Shown here in pieces: positions 7,709-16,457 of a stretch of DNA of 44,647 nt. Under the pieces are notes generated by a model that saw only the letters and a list, made by a program, of their open reading frames with translations, did no database searches and was not told where the DNA came from. The position numbers and the translations under genes were made by a program. The number at the start of each line of letters is the position of its first letter. The first letter of the stretch is position 1. This DNA comes from Victivallales bacterium (GTDB lineage Bacteria; Verrucomicrobiota; Lentisphaeria; Oligosphaerales; Oligosphaeraceae), in NCBI GenBank assembly GCA_017554445.1, contig JAFZIJ010000143.1, positions 1-44,647 on the forward strand, in the 5' to 3' direction.

Positions 7709-10102
7709 ATGAAGAAAAAATGGATGGTCGCGCTGATGACGGCACTGGTGATGGCAGGTTGCCGCACGTTTACAAGCGTCGATGAAAAAGCGGCGTTGCA
7801 GGATTTTCAGAGCACAGATCCGATTGTCCGCGAAGCGGCCCGTATGAAATTGGAGAAATCTGGTTCCAAACGTGCCATTGAGGCGATGGGAACGGCGTAC
7901 GCCACAGCCGTTGACAGCAATTGGAAGTTGGCTCTTATCAATGGCTTAGGTGCTATCAAGAAGCCGGAGATCATTCATTATCTGCTTCCAATGCCCGAAG
8001 ACGCCAATCTAGCGGCCGCCACAGCGAAGGCATTGTCTGGGCTCGGCACGGCCGAAACGTCGAAAGTTATTATCGACTATTTCGAAAAATCGAACACGCT
8101 GACGGCTGGCCTCGCAATGATCGACGAAGCGGAAGCCCTTCTCGCGAAGGTTCCGAATGCGCCATCCGCCAAAAAGATGATCAAGGCGGTCTATGACAAA
8201 AGCAAATTCCAGACCGTCCGCACGGCAGCAATGATGCATCTTGTTCTGGATGAATGCAAAGCGACGGATGAGAATGCCGCGTTCCTCGCGGGTCTTTCGA
8301 AGCCCGAAAACGAATATGCCTTGAATGCCGTTCTGGCCAAATGGCTGGAGGTTGGCTGCAAATGCGCGAAGATCCGCCTGCAGCCCAGCGGTCTTGTTGA
8401 AAAAGAGGCCCAGATGCACGCGAAGGATTGCCTATATAACTATTTTGCAGAGACTTACGGTAAATACTCGCCAAAATCGCAGGCGTTGATCATCGCAAAT
8501 CTCGCGAAGTCCGAAAATACACAGTTCGTCGGACTGGTCCGGAAGGCCGTTGAATCGGACGACGAAGTTATTCGCTCGAACGCATTGGAAGCGTTGGGCG
8601 TTTTGGGCGACATCTCCGATTTGCAGACGATTATCGCCGAGAGCCAGAATCCAAAGAGCGAACTAGTCCGCAACACGGCCCGCCGCCTGATGCGCCATGT
8701 GAATTGGCCTGGCGTGGATGCTTTCACGGCGATGGCCATGAAGTCTTATGCTGAATACAAAGCGTTGTGCATCAACGTGTTGAAAGACCGCCGCTGCCGT
8801 TCCTACAACATCCAAATCTTCAATGAAATCGGCGTGGAACGCGATGACGTCGCGAAATACGCGATCGACGCGTTGAAATATTTGGCCACTGACGATGACG
8901 CTGGTCGTATGGTCGGTTATCTGAAGAAAGGCGATCAGTATTTTGACAAAATGGCAGACGCTGTCAAGACTGCCATGCTTCGCAGCGAAAATCCTGCCAA
9001 ATGGTCGGACGAACTAGTAAAGATTGTGAGTGACATTCCGCAGGAAAATCTGAAGACGGTGCTGTCGTTGATTGCGGATATCCACACGGCGCAAGGCTTC
9101 GAAGCAGTCGCGGCGATAGCAAAAGACGGCTCTAACGAAGCGCGGCAGAAGCTTGCGGTGGAAACACTTAACCAGTGGCCTGGTGCCGAGCAGACGGCGG
9201 CTATTTTGGAACACATGAAAACCGTCAACAATCCGTTCGACCGTGCCCGCCTGCTGGAAGGCGTTATCAAGGCCAACGGCGGCAACACGAAAGTGACAGC
9301 CGCTGAAAAAACCGATAATCTTCTGAAACTGCTTCCCGTCTGCGAACGCGACACGGAACGGGCCATGATATTGGAACAGATCGCAACTATTCATGACAAC
9401 GATCTCTACGCCTTCCATAAACTGGAAGGACTGGTCAATGACAAATCAATCGGCGGCATGGGCGCCACTGCGCTGGCCAAAAACGCTGTGCTGTACGGCG
9501 AACCCGAATTCGCCATCATTTCGAAGTCTCTCATGTCCTTCATCAAGACAACGACGGGCGACATTCAGAAAGAATTGAAGGAAGCCCTGTCGAAAGTCTG
9601 TGAACCCTACGGCTACATTACCACATGGCGTTATTCGACCGTCTATACGGCGAAAGACGAAAAAGGCGAAGATTCCTGCCCCGCCGCTCATAAGGAAGTT
9701 TTCGAGCCTGAGAAGCCTGGCTACGATTACGATAAATGGACGAAATTCGTTGCCGCGAAAGATTCCAAGACGCCTGAAGTCGTGACGTTGCACAAATGCC
9801 TCGGCGGTGTGCAGCGTACAGCCTACATTGTCACCTATGTCTATGCCGATGCTGACAAGGAAGCCATCTTGGAAATTGGATCCGATGACATGCTGAAGGC
9901 TTGGCTGAACGACGAAATGATTGTGGATTCACCTAAGTACCAGGCACTTGTCCGCGCCGCCTACAAGATTCCGATCAAGCTGAAGAAAGGCAAGAATGTC
10001 TTGTTGATGAAGATCAGCCAGGGTGGCCATAACTGGGAGGCTTGCGCCGCTCTGAAGAATCCGGATGGCGGCCTGTTGGAAGGCTGGACGGACAAGTTTT
10101 AG
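7709..10102 (+). CDS. HEAT-repeat lipoprotein with C-terminal PA14-like sandwich domain
   Basis: The 797-residue protein starts with a lipoprotein signal (MKKKWMVALMTALVMAGC, lipid Cys at 18) preceded by a GGAG ribosome site. Most of the chain is alpha-helical HEAT-like repeats with recurring forms such as VIRSNALEALGVLGD and VRTAAMMHLVL, typical of protein-binding scaffolds. From about residue 690 it changes to a beta-rich domain with the segment LEIGSDDMLKAWLNDEMIVD, which resembles PA14 or carbohydrate-binding modules, and ends in GKNVLLMKISQGGHNWE. Large lipoproteins combining HEAT repeats with such domains are frequent in Planctomycetes and Lentisphaerae. The ligand is unknown. It leads the block with the DUF1080 protein and the membrane transporter, so a role in surface carbohydrate handling is plausible but inferred. 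Confidence 0.8.
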   Translation: MKKKWMVALMTALVMAGCRTFTSVDEKAALQDFQSTDPIVREAARMKLEKSGSKRAIEAMGTAYATAVDSNWKLALINGLGAIKKPEIIHYLLPMPEDANLAAATAKALSGLGTAETSKVIIDYFEKSNTLTAGLAMIDEAEALLAKVPNAPSAKKMIKAVYDKSKFQTVRTAAMMHLVLDECKATDENAAFLAGLSKPENEYALNAVLAKWLEVGCKCAKIRLQPSGLVEKEAQMHAKDCLYNYFAETYGKYSPKSQALIIANLAKSENTQFVGLVRKAVESDDEVIRSNALEALGVLGDISDLQTIIAESQNPKSELVRNTARRLMRHVNWPGVDAFTAMAMKSYAEYKALCINVLKDRRCRSYNIQIFNEIGVERDDVAKYAIDALKYLATDDDAGRMVGYLKKGDQYFDKMADAVKTAMLRSENPAKWSDELVKIVSDIPQENLKTVLSLIADIHTAQGFEAVAAIAKDGSNEARQKLAVETLNQWPGAEQTAAILEHMKTVNNPFDRARLLEGVIKANGGNTKVTAAEKTDNLLKLLPVCERDTERAMILEQIATIHDNDLYAFHKLEGLVNDKSIGGMGATALAKNAVLYGEPEFAIISKSLMSFIKTTTGDIQKELKEALSKVCEPYGYITTWRYSTVYTAKDEKGEDSCPAAHKEVFEPEKPGYDYDKWTKFVAAKDSKTPEVVTLHKCLGGVQRTAYIVTYVYADADKEAILEIGSDDMLKAWLNDEMIVDSPKYQALVRAAYKIPIKLKKGKNVLLMKISQGGHNWEACAALKNPDGGLLEGWTDKF

Positions 10103-10121
10103 CGCAACACGTTAAAACTTA

Positions 10122-10140
10122 GGCTTATGGCTTATGGCTT
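10122..10140. repeat. GGCTTAT heptamer repeat
   Basis: Two full copies and a partial third copy of GGCTTAT lie in the 80-bp spacer between the HEAT lipoprotein and DUF1080 genes. It belongs to the same spacer family as 5141-5166. Confidence 0.75.
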
Positions 10141-10182
10141 AAGGGCTTGCGGATTTTAACAAATCATTCAAAGGAAAAGACC

Positions 10183-10971
10183 ATGAGAAAGATTTTTATC
10201 ATTTTAGCATTGTTTGGTTTCTGCGCGGCGAAAGCGCAACAGAATCTGCCCGTGTTGGGCGAAGGGTATCAAGATACGCCGTTGATTCCTGGAACACAAT
10301 GGCATGTGCATGACAACTGCCGTCCCTACCCGCCTGTCGTGAAGCCTGGCGCGTTTGTGTCCATTCCCGCTCCGGCGGACGCCATCGTGCTGTTTGACGG
10401 AACGAACATGGACAAATGGTGCAAAGGCGACGGATCGCCGGCTGGCTGGCGGATCGTGGATGGCTACATGGAAGCTGTTCCAAAGCAAGGCTCTCTGCGG
10501 ACGAAGGACAGCTTCGGCAGCTGCCAGCTGCATGTCGAATGGGCATCGCCCGTCGGCGTTACATCAAAGGGCCAGAGCCGCGGTAATTCCGGCGTCATCA
10601 TCCAAGGCATGTATGAAATCCAAGTCCTTGACAATTATGGAAATACGACGTATGCGGACGGTCAGGCGGCCTCCATTTACGGCCAGTATCCGCCGCTCGT
10701 GAACGTCTGCCGTCCGCAAGGCGAATGGCAGTCGTACGACATCATCTTCAATGCGCCGAAATTCGCGGACGACGGCAAGCTTGTCAAGCCTGCGTATATC
10801 ACCGTCTTCCACAACGGCGTGCTCGTGCAGAACCACCGCGAAGTCTTCGGGCCGACTGGTCACAAGACCATTGGCAAGTACAACAAACACGGCAAACGGC
10901 CGCTCTCTTTGCAGGATCACGGCAATCCAACGCGTTATAAGTACATTTGGATCAGAGAATTAGAAGACTAA
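10183..10971 (+). CDS. Secreted DUF1080 (3-keto-disaccharide hydrolase family) protein
   Basis: The ATG at 10183 follows AAAGGA and gives 262 residues with a cleavable signal peptide (MRKIFIILALFGFCAAKAQ). The in-frame ATG 36 bp upstream would put a polar stretch before the signal and is rejected. The DUF1080 domain (PF06439, a concanavalin-like sandwich) covers residues about 65-260, with VLFDGTNMDKW, GWRIVDGYMEAV, GNSGVIIQGMYEIQVLDN and GEWQSYDIIFNAPKF. Family members act on 3-keto-glycosides or bind glycans in Planctomycetes, Verrucomicrobia, Lentisphaerae and Bacteroidetes. It is probably transcribed with the HEAT lipoprotein and the membrane protein that follows. Confidence 0.88.
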   Translation: MRKIFIILALFGFCAAKAQQNLPVLGEGYQDTPLIPGTQWHVHDNCRPYPPVVKPGAFVSIPAPADAIVLFDGTNMDKWCKGDGSPAGWRIVDGYMEAVPKQGSLRTKDSFGSCQLHVEWASPVGVTSKGQSRGNSGVIIQGMYEIQVLDNYGNTTYADGQAASIYGQYPPLVNVCRPQGEWQSYDIIFNAPKFADDGKLVKPAYITVFHNGVLVQNHREVFGPTGHKTIGKYNKHGKRPLSLQDHGNPTRYKYIWIRELED

Positions 10972-10974
10972 AAT

Positions 10975-11038
10975 CTCTAGAATCCCTAGAGAAATTTCCA
11001 GAAAATCCAGTTAATCCAGAAAATCCAGTTAATCCAGT
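10975..11038. repeat. TCCAGAAAA/TCCAGTTAA nonamer repeat
   Basis: After CTCTAGAATCCCTAGAGAAA come nonamers of the form TCCAGNNAA (AATCCAGTT, AATCCAGAA, AATCCAGTT) up to 4 bp before the next ATG. The same nonamer family in both orientations occurs at 41549-41626, and a TCTAGAAGC version at 24001-24060. The repeat occupies the place of a ribosome site, and no SD sequence precedes the 11042 gene. Confidence 0.85.
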
Positions 11039-11041
11039 ATC

Positions 11042-13126
11042 ATGACATTACGGGCATTCATAGTCGGCATTACCGGCATCATCATTATTGGCGCGATTTG
11101 TTTTTTCAATGACGCAGTCCTTTACCAAAACCTGCTCATAGGCTTCCATATGCCGATGTCGGTCTTCGGGATGCTCGTACCAGCCATGTTGCTATTCAAC
11201 CCATGCATGAGCCTGCTCCACCGTTTGACCGGTCTGAAATTTCTCAGACCATTTAACCACAAGGAGTTATGCCTTATCTTCGCGTTGATTTTGCCGACTT
11301 GCGCCATTCCGTACTGCAGCTTCATGCGCCTTATGCCGCGTGCCGCCATGCTTCCGCATCACTACGCGAAAACGATGCCCAGCTGGAAGATTTTGCAGGA
11401 AGACGGCAAGACGTACAAGCCCGCCACGGACTATCTGCCGCAGCAGATGCTGGCTGATCCAGATGTCAATAATGGCGATGCGCTAAATGCGATGATCCAA
11501 GGACTTCCGAAAGCCGACGGCAGTCTTTTCCTCAACCCCGCCAGCATTCCGTGGGCGGCATGGAAACGGCCGATCATGTTCTGGGTCCCGTTGTTCGGGC
11601 TGTTTTGGATTGCGTTGACAGGCCTTGCTTTCGTCTGCCATCGGCAGTGGTCGCAAAACGAACATCTGCCCTATCCTGTCGTGCAATTCGCCAATTCAAT
11701 GTTCCCGACGGAGACAGGTGGCATCAGCGGTCTCTTTAAGAACAAGATGTTCTGGATCGCCATGGTCTTTGTCTTCGCTCTGCATATGAACAACTATCTC
11801 TTTGTGTATCATACAGATACGATGATTCCCGTGGAACGCGTGTTCAACTTCACGCCACTGGGCAAGCTGTTCCAGACGTTCTTGCGCGGCGGCGGATGGA
11901 TCCTCCTTTTCATCCGCTTGTACTTCTGCATCATCGCCATCGCCTATCTGTTGCCGACGGACGTTTCGTTCGCCGTCGGTTTGGCGCCGTTTATTTTCTA
12001 CTATTTCTTCGGTGTCATGTCGAACTTCGGTCTGACACCCCGCGCGGGCACGACGTATGGCGCAAGAATCGATTCCGGCATGTTGCTCGGTAGCTACGTC
12101 GGCTTCTTCGCCATTCTCCTCTATACAGGCCGCCATTATTATCTCTCCGTCCTGAAAGGCGCATTCGGTTTCGGCAACGCACAGGAAACAGGCAAGTCGT
12201 CCATCTGGGGCATGCGTGTTTTCATACTCGGTTTTGCCGTGCTCATGGTCGATCTCTGCATGCTCGGGCTTGACTGGCAGATATCGCTTCTATTCCTCAT
12301 CATCGGCATGATATGTTTTCTCGTCATGGGCCGTATCATTGCGGAAACAGGCATGTTCTACCTGTCGCCAGGCGTCTATCCGGGCGTGCTGCTCATCGGC
12401 ATCATGGGGGAACAAGCCCTCGGTCCGACGACGATGGTCATCCTCTTCTCACTGACGACGCTGTTGTTCATGGACGTGCGCGAAACTTACATGCCGTATA
12501 TCGTCAACGCCGTGAAATTCGCGGAAAACGGCGGTCGGAAGTACTTCAAGTATTCGACGGCGCTGCTCGTAGGAATGATTGTCATGCTGGCCGTTTCCGT
12601 GCCCGCCGCCATCTATTTCTCCTACGACCAAGGCATGAATTGGCGCGACGGTTTCGCGACGAGCACGATTCCACGCGAATCCATCAACAGCATGCTGAAA
12701 GCACGCAATAACTTGTTGGCACAAGGAAATTTGGAAATGTCGGAAAGCGTCAAGGGATTCGACCGTTTTTCCGTCATGAAACCGAATAACAACTTCCTGA
12801 TCGCCTTTGCTTCGACGTTCATCGGCGTGATTCTGTTCTCAGTCTGCCGCCTCCGCTTCCCATCATGGCCATTGCATCCCGTGGTGTTTTGCATGTGGCC
12901 GAACTACTGCGCGTACATGACCTGCTGGTCGTTCATCATTGGCGGCATCATCAAGGTCATCGTCATGAAATTCGGCGGTAGTCGTTGCTACCAAGCGATC
13001 AAGCCTTTCATGTTCGGAATGATTGCCGGCGACATGTTCGCAGGATTGTTCATCGTTCTCACCGGCATGCTCTACTATTTCATCACGGGCGAAGCGCCAA
13101 AACCGTACTATGTACTACCAGCCTAA
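11042..13126 (+). CDS. Large polytopic membrane protein, DUF6785/DUF6784 (oligopeptide-transporter-like)
   Basis: The 694-residue protein has about 14-16 hydrophobic segments and starts directly with one (MTLRAFIVGITGIIIIGAI). It matches the DUF6785 plus DUF6784 proteins of Planctomycetes and Lentisphaerae, with signature RPFNHKELCLIFALILPTCA near residues 69-88 and a C-terminal half containing RFPSWPLHPVVF and WSFIIGGIIKVIVMKFGG. That C-terminal pattern is like oligopeptide-transporter (OPT) family members, so it is probably a transporter; the substrate is not known. It directly follows the DUF1080 gene, suggesting uptake of a product made there. Its stop codon lies inside the spacer repeat that follows. 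Confidence 0.8.
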   Translation: MTLRAFIVGITGIIIIGAICFFNDAVLYQNLLIGFHMPMSVFGMLVPAMLLFNPCMSLLHRLTGLKFLRPFNHKELCLIFALILPTCAIPYCSFMRLMPRAAMLPHHYAKTMPSWKILQEDGKTYKPATDYLPQQMLADPDVNNGDALNAMIQGLPKADGSLFLNPASIPWAAWKRPIMFWVPLFGLFWIALTGLAFVCHRQWSQNEHLPYPVVQFANSMFPTETGGISGLFKNKMFWIAMVFVFALHMNNYLFVYHTDTMIPVERVFNFTPLGKLFQTFLRGGGWILLFIRLYFCIIAIAYLLPTDVSFAVGLAPFIFYYFFGVMSNFGLTPRAGTTYGARIDSGMLLGSYVGFFAILLYTGRHYYLSVLKGAFGFGNAQETGKSSIWGMRVFILGFAVLMVDLCMLGLDWQISLLFLIIGMICFLVMGRIIAETGMFYLSPGVYPGVLLIGIMGEQALGPTTMVILFSLTTLLFMDVRETYMPYIVNAVKFAENGGRKYFKYSTALLVGMIVMLAVSVPAAIYFSYDQGMNWRDGFATSTIPRESINSMLKARNNLLAQGNLEMSESVKGFDRFSVMKPNNNFLIAFASTFIGVILFSVCRLRFPSWPLHPVVFCMWPNYCAYMTCWSFIIGGIIKVIVMKFGGSRCYQAIKPFMFGMIAGDMFAGLFIVLTGMLYYFITGEAPKPYYVLPA

Positions 13127-13263
13127 AGCTTAAAGCTCAAAGCTTAAAGCAAAATACAGACGCAATGTGAAAAGTGAACGCGACAAAAGCGACAGAAGCG
13201 ACAGAAAGAAGAATATCAATCTGTCTTTTGCTTTCAGCTTTCGGCTTTTGGCTTTAAGCTTTG
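13124..13263. repeat. AAGCTTA heptamers in opposite orientations, with GCGACAGAA nonamers between
   Basis: CTTAAAGCTCAAAGCTTAAAGC-type repeats at 13124-13150 face the complementary set GCTTTCAGC...GGCTTTAAGC at 13229-13263, so the transcript can fold into a long imperfect hairpin. Between them are the nonamers GCGACAAAA, GCGACAGAA, GCGACAGAA (about 13180-13206). Both convergent genes end in the repeat: the transporter's TAA at 13124-13126 and the SIS gene's TAA at 13256-13254 are repeat units. A role as a two-way terminator is likely. Confidence 0.8.
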
Positions 13264-13895
13264 AAGTACCTGCATTCGATCATCATGCAGAGGGCATGGT
13301 AGATCGGCAGGTGGTATTCTTGGACGCGGTATGTCTCTTTTGCTGGCACTTTGATGCAGATATCGGCCAAAGACGCTAGTTTCCCGCCGCTTTCACCTGT
13401 CATACCAATAATTTTTAGCCTTTTTAATTTAGCAACTTTGCAGGCTAGTGCTATATTACGTGCGTTGCCAGATGTGGATATGCCCAAAAGGACGTCGCCG
13501 GGTCTGGCGAAGCCAAGCAACTGCTGTGCGGGGGCGATGTCGCCGCCCAAATCATTGCCAACGGCGGATGAAAGAGCTTCCTGTCCCATCAAGGAGACGG
13601 CTCTCAAGCCGCATTGGAGATGTTCCGCAAGGTATGCTCCGTCGATGGCATCCATTTTTCGCAATTCATCCTGTTCCTCCTGCGAGAGACGGCGTTTTCG
13701 GATGAAGCCCTTCATCAATTCGCCGACGATGTGTGCGGCGTCAGCGCAACTGCCGCCGTTGCCGCAGGTATAGACGACGCCTTCGTGGTCGTAGCATTCG
13801 GCAAGAATGCCAAAAGCCGCGAGAATCACGTCTTCACAGGATTTGAGTTCCGGATAATGGGAGAAGAGATTTTGGAGAATGGCGTCGTTTTCCAT
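13254..13895 (-). CDS. SIS-domain phosphosugar isomerase, GmhA-like
   Basis: The 213-residue protein is the size of sedoheptulose 7-phosphate isomerase (GmhA), the first step of the ADP-heptose pathway for LPS core. It has TCGNGGSCADAAHIVGEL (sugar-phosphate loop), GDVLLGISTSGNARNI, IIGMTGESGGKLASLADICIKVP and a C-terminal ETYRVQEYHLPIYHALCMMIE helix with the family Glu and His. GmhA activity is the best guess, consistent with waaA in the same window, but DiaA-like replication regulators share the fold and the gene sits next to dnaN. The insert at about 70-95 (RRLSQEEQDELRKMDAIDG) is longer than in E. coli GmhA. Confidence 0.8.
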   Translation of the reverse strand: MENDAILQNLFSHYPELKSCEDVILAAFGILAECYDHEGVVYTCGNGGSCADAAHIVGELMKGFIRKRRLSQEEQDELRKMDAIDGAYLAEHLQCGLRAVSLMGQEALSSAVGNDLGGDIAPAQQLLGFARPGDVLLGISTSGNARNIALACKVAKLKRLKIIGMTGESGGKLASLADICIKVPAKETYRVQEYHLPIYHALCMMIECRYFKA

Positions 13896-14171
13896 GGTCG
13901 AAAAAAATTTTAATAAGTGTTGAACAAATGCGTTTACAAATTGTCGATAACTCTGACGACAAAGTTATGGACTGAGTTGTGAACAAGTTTCAAAATGGAT
14001 TTTTTTCAAGTCAAAAGATTAAAAATTAGGGCATTGCGAGGTTGTTCGAGAGTTATTAACAGACATACTGGTAATAGAAATTAAAAGAATTTATCCATAA
14101 ATATAATGCAGAAGAGGAGTCTGGCAAAAGGACGCCGTGTCTGCAGAAACAAGACAAAGGGGGAATACACT
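13896..14171. promoter_or_regulatory. AT-rich divergent region before dnaN with weak DnaA-box-like sites
   Basis: This 276-bp gap between the SIS gene and dnaN holds no gene. TTATCCATA at 14091-14099 differs from the DnaA box TTATCCACA at one base. TTATTAACA (14053-14061) and, on the minus strand, TTGTTCACA (13986-13978) differ at two. TATAAT at 14102-14107 could be the -10 of dnaN. An inverted repeat ATAACT/AGTTAT flanks about 13947-13968. The sites are too few and weak to call an origin with confidence. Confidence 0.35.
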
Positions 14172-15266
14172 ATGAAATTAACCGTTACAAAAGAAAATCT
14201 GGTCAGCGCCATCAAGCGGGTTGTGAACGCAGTCAGTTCCAAAATCACGCTTCCCGCGTTGAGCAACATTCTGGTGGAAGCCGAAGGCGATTCCATGATA
14301 CTGACAGCCAGCGATCTCGAACTGAGCATTGAAGCGCGCGTTCCCGCGATGGTTTTCGAAGCTGGAGCGACGACGCTTCCGGCCAAGAAGTTCATGCAGA
14401 TCGCAGGCGGCCTGCCGAACGGAGATGTCACCATCGAGACGACGGATGACGAGCAGAGCACCCTCTCTTGCCAGAAGGCATATTTCAAAATCCATGGCCT
14501 CGCGGCGGAAAACTTCCAGAAGCCTGAAGAAGTTCAGGAAGAATGGACGCTGAAGCTGCCAGTGCAGGATCTCGTCAAGAATCTTATTAAGGTATCCTAC
14601 GCGAAGAGCATGGACGAAGACGGCCGCCGCTATCTGAACGGCGTCCTCCTTTCCGTTCGTGGCGATGTTTTGACCATCGCGGCGACGGATGGCCGCCGTC
14701 TGGCTCTCGTTGAGAAGCCGTTGGAGGCTGGAACGGCCGTTGACGGTGATATCATCCTGCCGGCGAAGGCTTCCGTCGAACTGACGCGTTCTTTGGACGG
14801 CGTCGGTGAAGTGACGATTCGTGTTTCGCAATCGACCATTGTCTTCGAGACGGCGGATGTCGTCTTGACAAGCAAGCTGATTGAAGGGACGTATCCGAAC
14901 TACCGCCAGGTGATTCCGAAGACGTTCGCCAAAAACGTCGCCATTCCACGTGCAGCCTTCGGTGAAGCGTTGGCCCGTGTGTCCATGGTTGTCAGCGACA
15001 GTAGCACAAGTGTTCGTTTGACATTGGGCGAGAATACGTTGACGATTTCCGCGAACAGCAGTGAAGTCGGTGAATCCTCCGAACCTGTGGAAATTGAATA
15101 CACGGACGAGCCGTTTGAAATCTCCTTCAATCCGCAATTCGTCAGCGAACCGCTGAAATATCTCGACTGCGAGCAGCTGATCATGCAGTTCTCGGACGAT
15201 CTCAGCCCGGTCGCGCTGACAGGCGATGAAGGCTTCCTTTACATCATCATGCCGATGCGCGGCTAA
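14172..15266 (+). CDS. dnaN: DNA polymerase III beta subunit (sliding clamp)
   Basis: The ATG at 14172 follows a GGGGG ribosome site and gives 364 residues, the normal clamp length. The longer in-frame version adds 22 basic residues and lacks a ribosome site. The three clamp domains are readable: MKLTVTKENLVSAIKRV with ITLPALSNILVEAEG, the central RRYLNGVLLSV with ATDGRRLALVE, and SKLIEGTYPNYRQVIP with the C-terminal MPMRG. It loads on DNA as a dimeric ring and tethers the replicative polymerase. recF starts 5 bp after its stop, the classic dnaN-recF order, but dnaA is not in front of it here. Confidence 0.98.
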   Translation: MKLTVTKENLVSAIKRVVNAVSSKITLPALSNILVEAEGDSMILTASDLELSIEARVPAMVFEAGATTLPAKKFMQIAGGLPNGDVTIETTDDEQSTLSCQKAYFKIHGLAAENFQKPEEVQEEWTLKLPVQDLVKNLIKVSYAKSMDEDGRRYLNGVLLSVRGDVLTIAATDGRRLALVEKPLEAGTAVDGDIILPAKASVELTRSLDGVGEVTIRVSQSTIVFETADVVLTSKLIEGTYPNYRQVIPKTFAKNVAIPRAAFGEALARVSMVVSDSSTSVRLTLGENTLTISANSSEVGESSEPVEIEYTDEPFEISFNPQFVSEPLKYLDCEQLIMQFSDDLSPVALTGDEGFLYIIMPMRG

Positions 15267-15271
15267 AAGTC

Positions 15272-16381
15272 GTGCTCAAAGAGATTTCCATAGCGAATTT
15301 CAGGAATTTCGACACCCTGCGCGTTCAGCTTGACGATCATGTGAACGTGCTCATCGGCCACAACGGGCAGGGAAAGACGAATTTTCTTGAAGCAATTTAT
15401 TATCTGGCGTTGTTGCGTTCTTTCCGCTCAAGCCAGATCATGGATTTGCGTCAATGGAAACGCGACTATTTCCGGCTGGATTGCATTTGCCAACGGCATG
15501 ACCAGCCGGAAACGCGGCTTACCGTCTATTATGGCGATGACCGCCGTCTATTAATCAACGGCAACAACGTCTATCGTACCAGCGAATTTGTCAATAATTT
15601 CATCTGTGTGACGTTCATACCTCAGGATAAGGAACTTGTGCGTGGGCCAGAGACGTTGCGCCGTCGTTTTCTGGACATAGCCATTTCCCAGATGTCGCCC
15701 GCCTATCTGAAAAATCTGCAGGCGTACGTGGAGGCGCTGAAGTCTCGCAACGCGATGCTGAAAGACCAGTATAAATACACGCAGGCCACGATTACGGCGT
15801 ATGATCAAGTGTTGGTTCAGAAAGGCGTCGCCGTCGAAATGGACCGCCGTGCATTCGTGGAAAAGCTGAATATCGCGCTGGTTGAAAAAGCTAAACTACT
15901 TGTCAATGAAGCTCATACGATGTCTGTGAAATATCTTTCCGGCATTGGATCGTTGTTGCAGGCGACGGATGAAGATGAACTTCAACTGACGGCGAAGTTC
16001 CATGAAAGTCTGCGAAAACATTATGATCGCGACTGCCGTGAAGGATATACGCATTGCGGCCCGCAACGTTCGGAAATGACCTGCATGTTCGACAAGACGT
16101 TGCTCTCCCGCTATGGAAGCGAAGGCGAATGCCGCATCACGTCATTGGCGTTGAAATTCGCCTGTTTGGAGATTTTGAAAAACACGATGACGGCCGATGA
16201 CATCACATTGCTCGTTGATGACGTGGTTGGTGAATTGGACAGTTCGCGGCAGGATAATTTCTACCATGAACTGCTGAATGCAGGACAGATTGTCCTGGCG
16301 GGTACATTTTTGCCGATCTGTCTGCAAGGCAAGGCGAAAGTGTTTGATGTCGTGGGCGGAAAATTGAATCTGCGCAATTGA
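15272..16381 (+). CDS. recF: DNA replication/repair protein RecF
   Basis: The 369-residue SMC-like ATPase acts with RecO and RecR to load RecA at gaps. It starts with GTG, 5 bp after the dnaN stop. Walker A GHNGQGKT is at 29-36 after the family opening LKEISIANFRNFDTLRV. FIPQDKELVRGPETLRRRFLD, HCGPQRSEM and Walker B LLVDDVVGELDSSRQ are RecF signatures. The ABC signature reads GSEGECRITSLALKFA instead of the usual LSEGQQR form, so the Gln is replaced. It is followed by an AT-rich accessory gene instead of gyrB. Confidence 0.95.
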   Translation: MLKEISIANFRNFDTLRVQLDDHVNVLIGHNGQGKTNFLEAIYYLALLRSFRSSQIMDLRQWKRDYFRLDCICQRHDQPETRLTVYYGDDRRLLINGNNVYRTSEFVNNFICVTFIPQDKELVRGPETLRRRFLDIAISQMSPAYLKNLQAYVEALKSRNAMLKDQYKYTQATITAYDQVLVQKGVAVEMDRRAFVEKLNIALVEKAKLLVNEAHTMSVKYLSGIGSLLQATDEDELQLTAKFHESLRKHYDRDCREGYTHCGPQRSEMTCMFDKTLLSRYGSEGECRITSLALKFACLEILKNTMTADDITLLVDDVVGELDSSRQDNFYHELLNAGQIVLAGTFLPICLQGKAKVFDVVGGKLNLRN

Positions 16382-16389
16382 ACTATGCC

Positions 16390-16428
16390 AAATTTATAGT
16401 ATAGTTAATGAAAAAATACTATAAATTT
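16390..16428. promoter_or_regulatory. 13-bp perfect inverted repeat between recF and the KilA-N gene
   Basis: AAATTTATAGTAT (16390-16402) and ATACTATAAATTT (16416-16428) flank a 13-base centre and end 29 bp before the KilA-N ATG. It could terminate recF, or be an operator for the KilA-N gene (autoregulation is plausible for a DNA-binding protein). The A/T composition matches the KilA-N gene and differs from recF. Confidence 0.65.
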
Positions 16429-16457
16429 ATAAATAATGGTTATATAGGATATTTATT

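Noticed and set aside
13896..14171. Confident chromosomal origin
   Set aside because: The only near-match DnaA box is single, the other two have two mismatches, and dnaA is absent.
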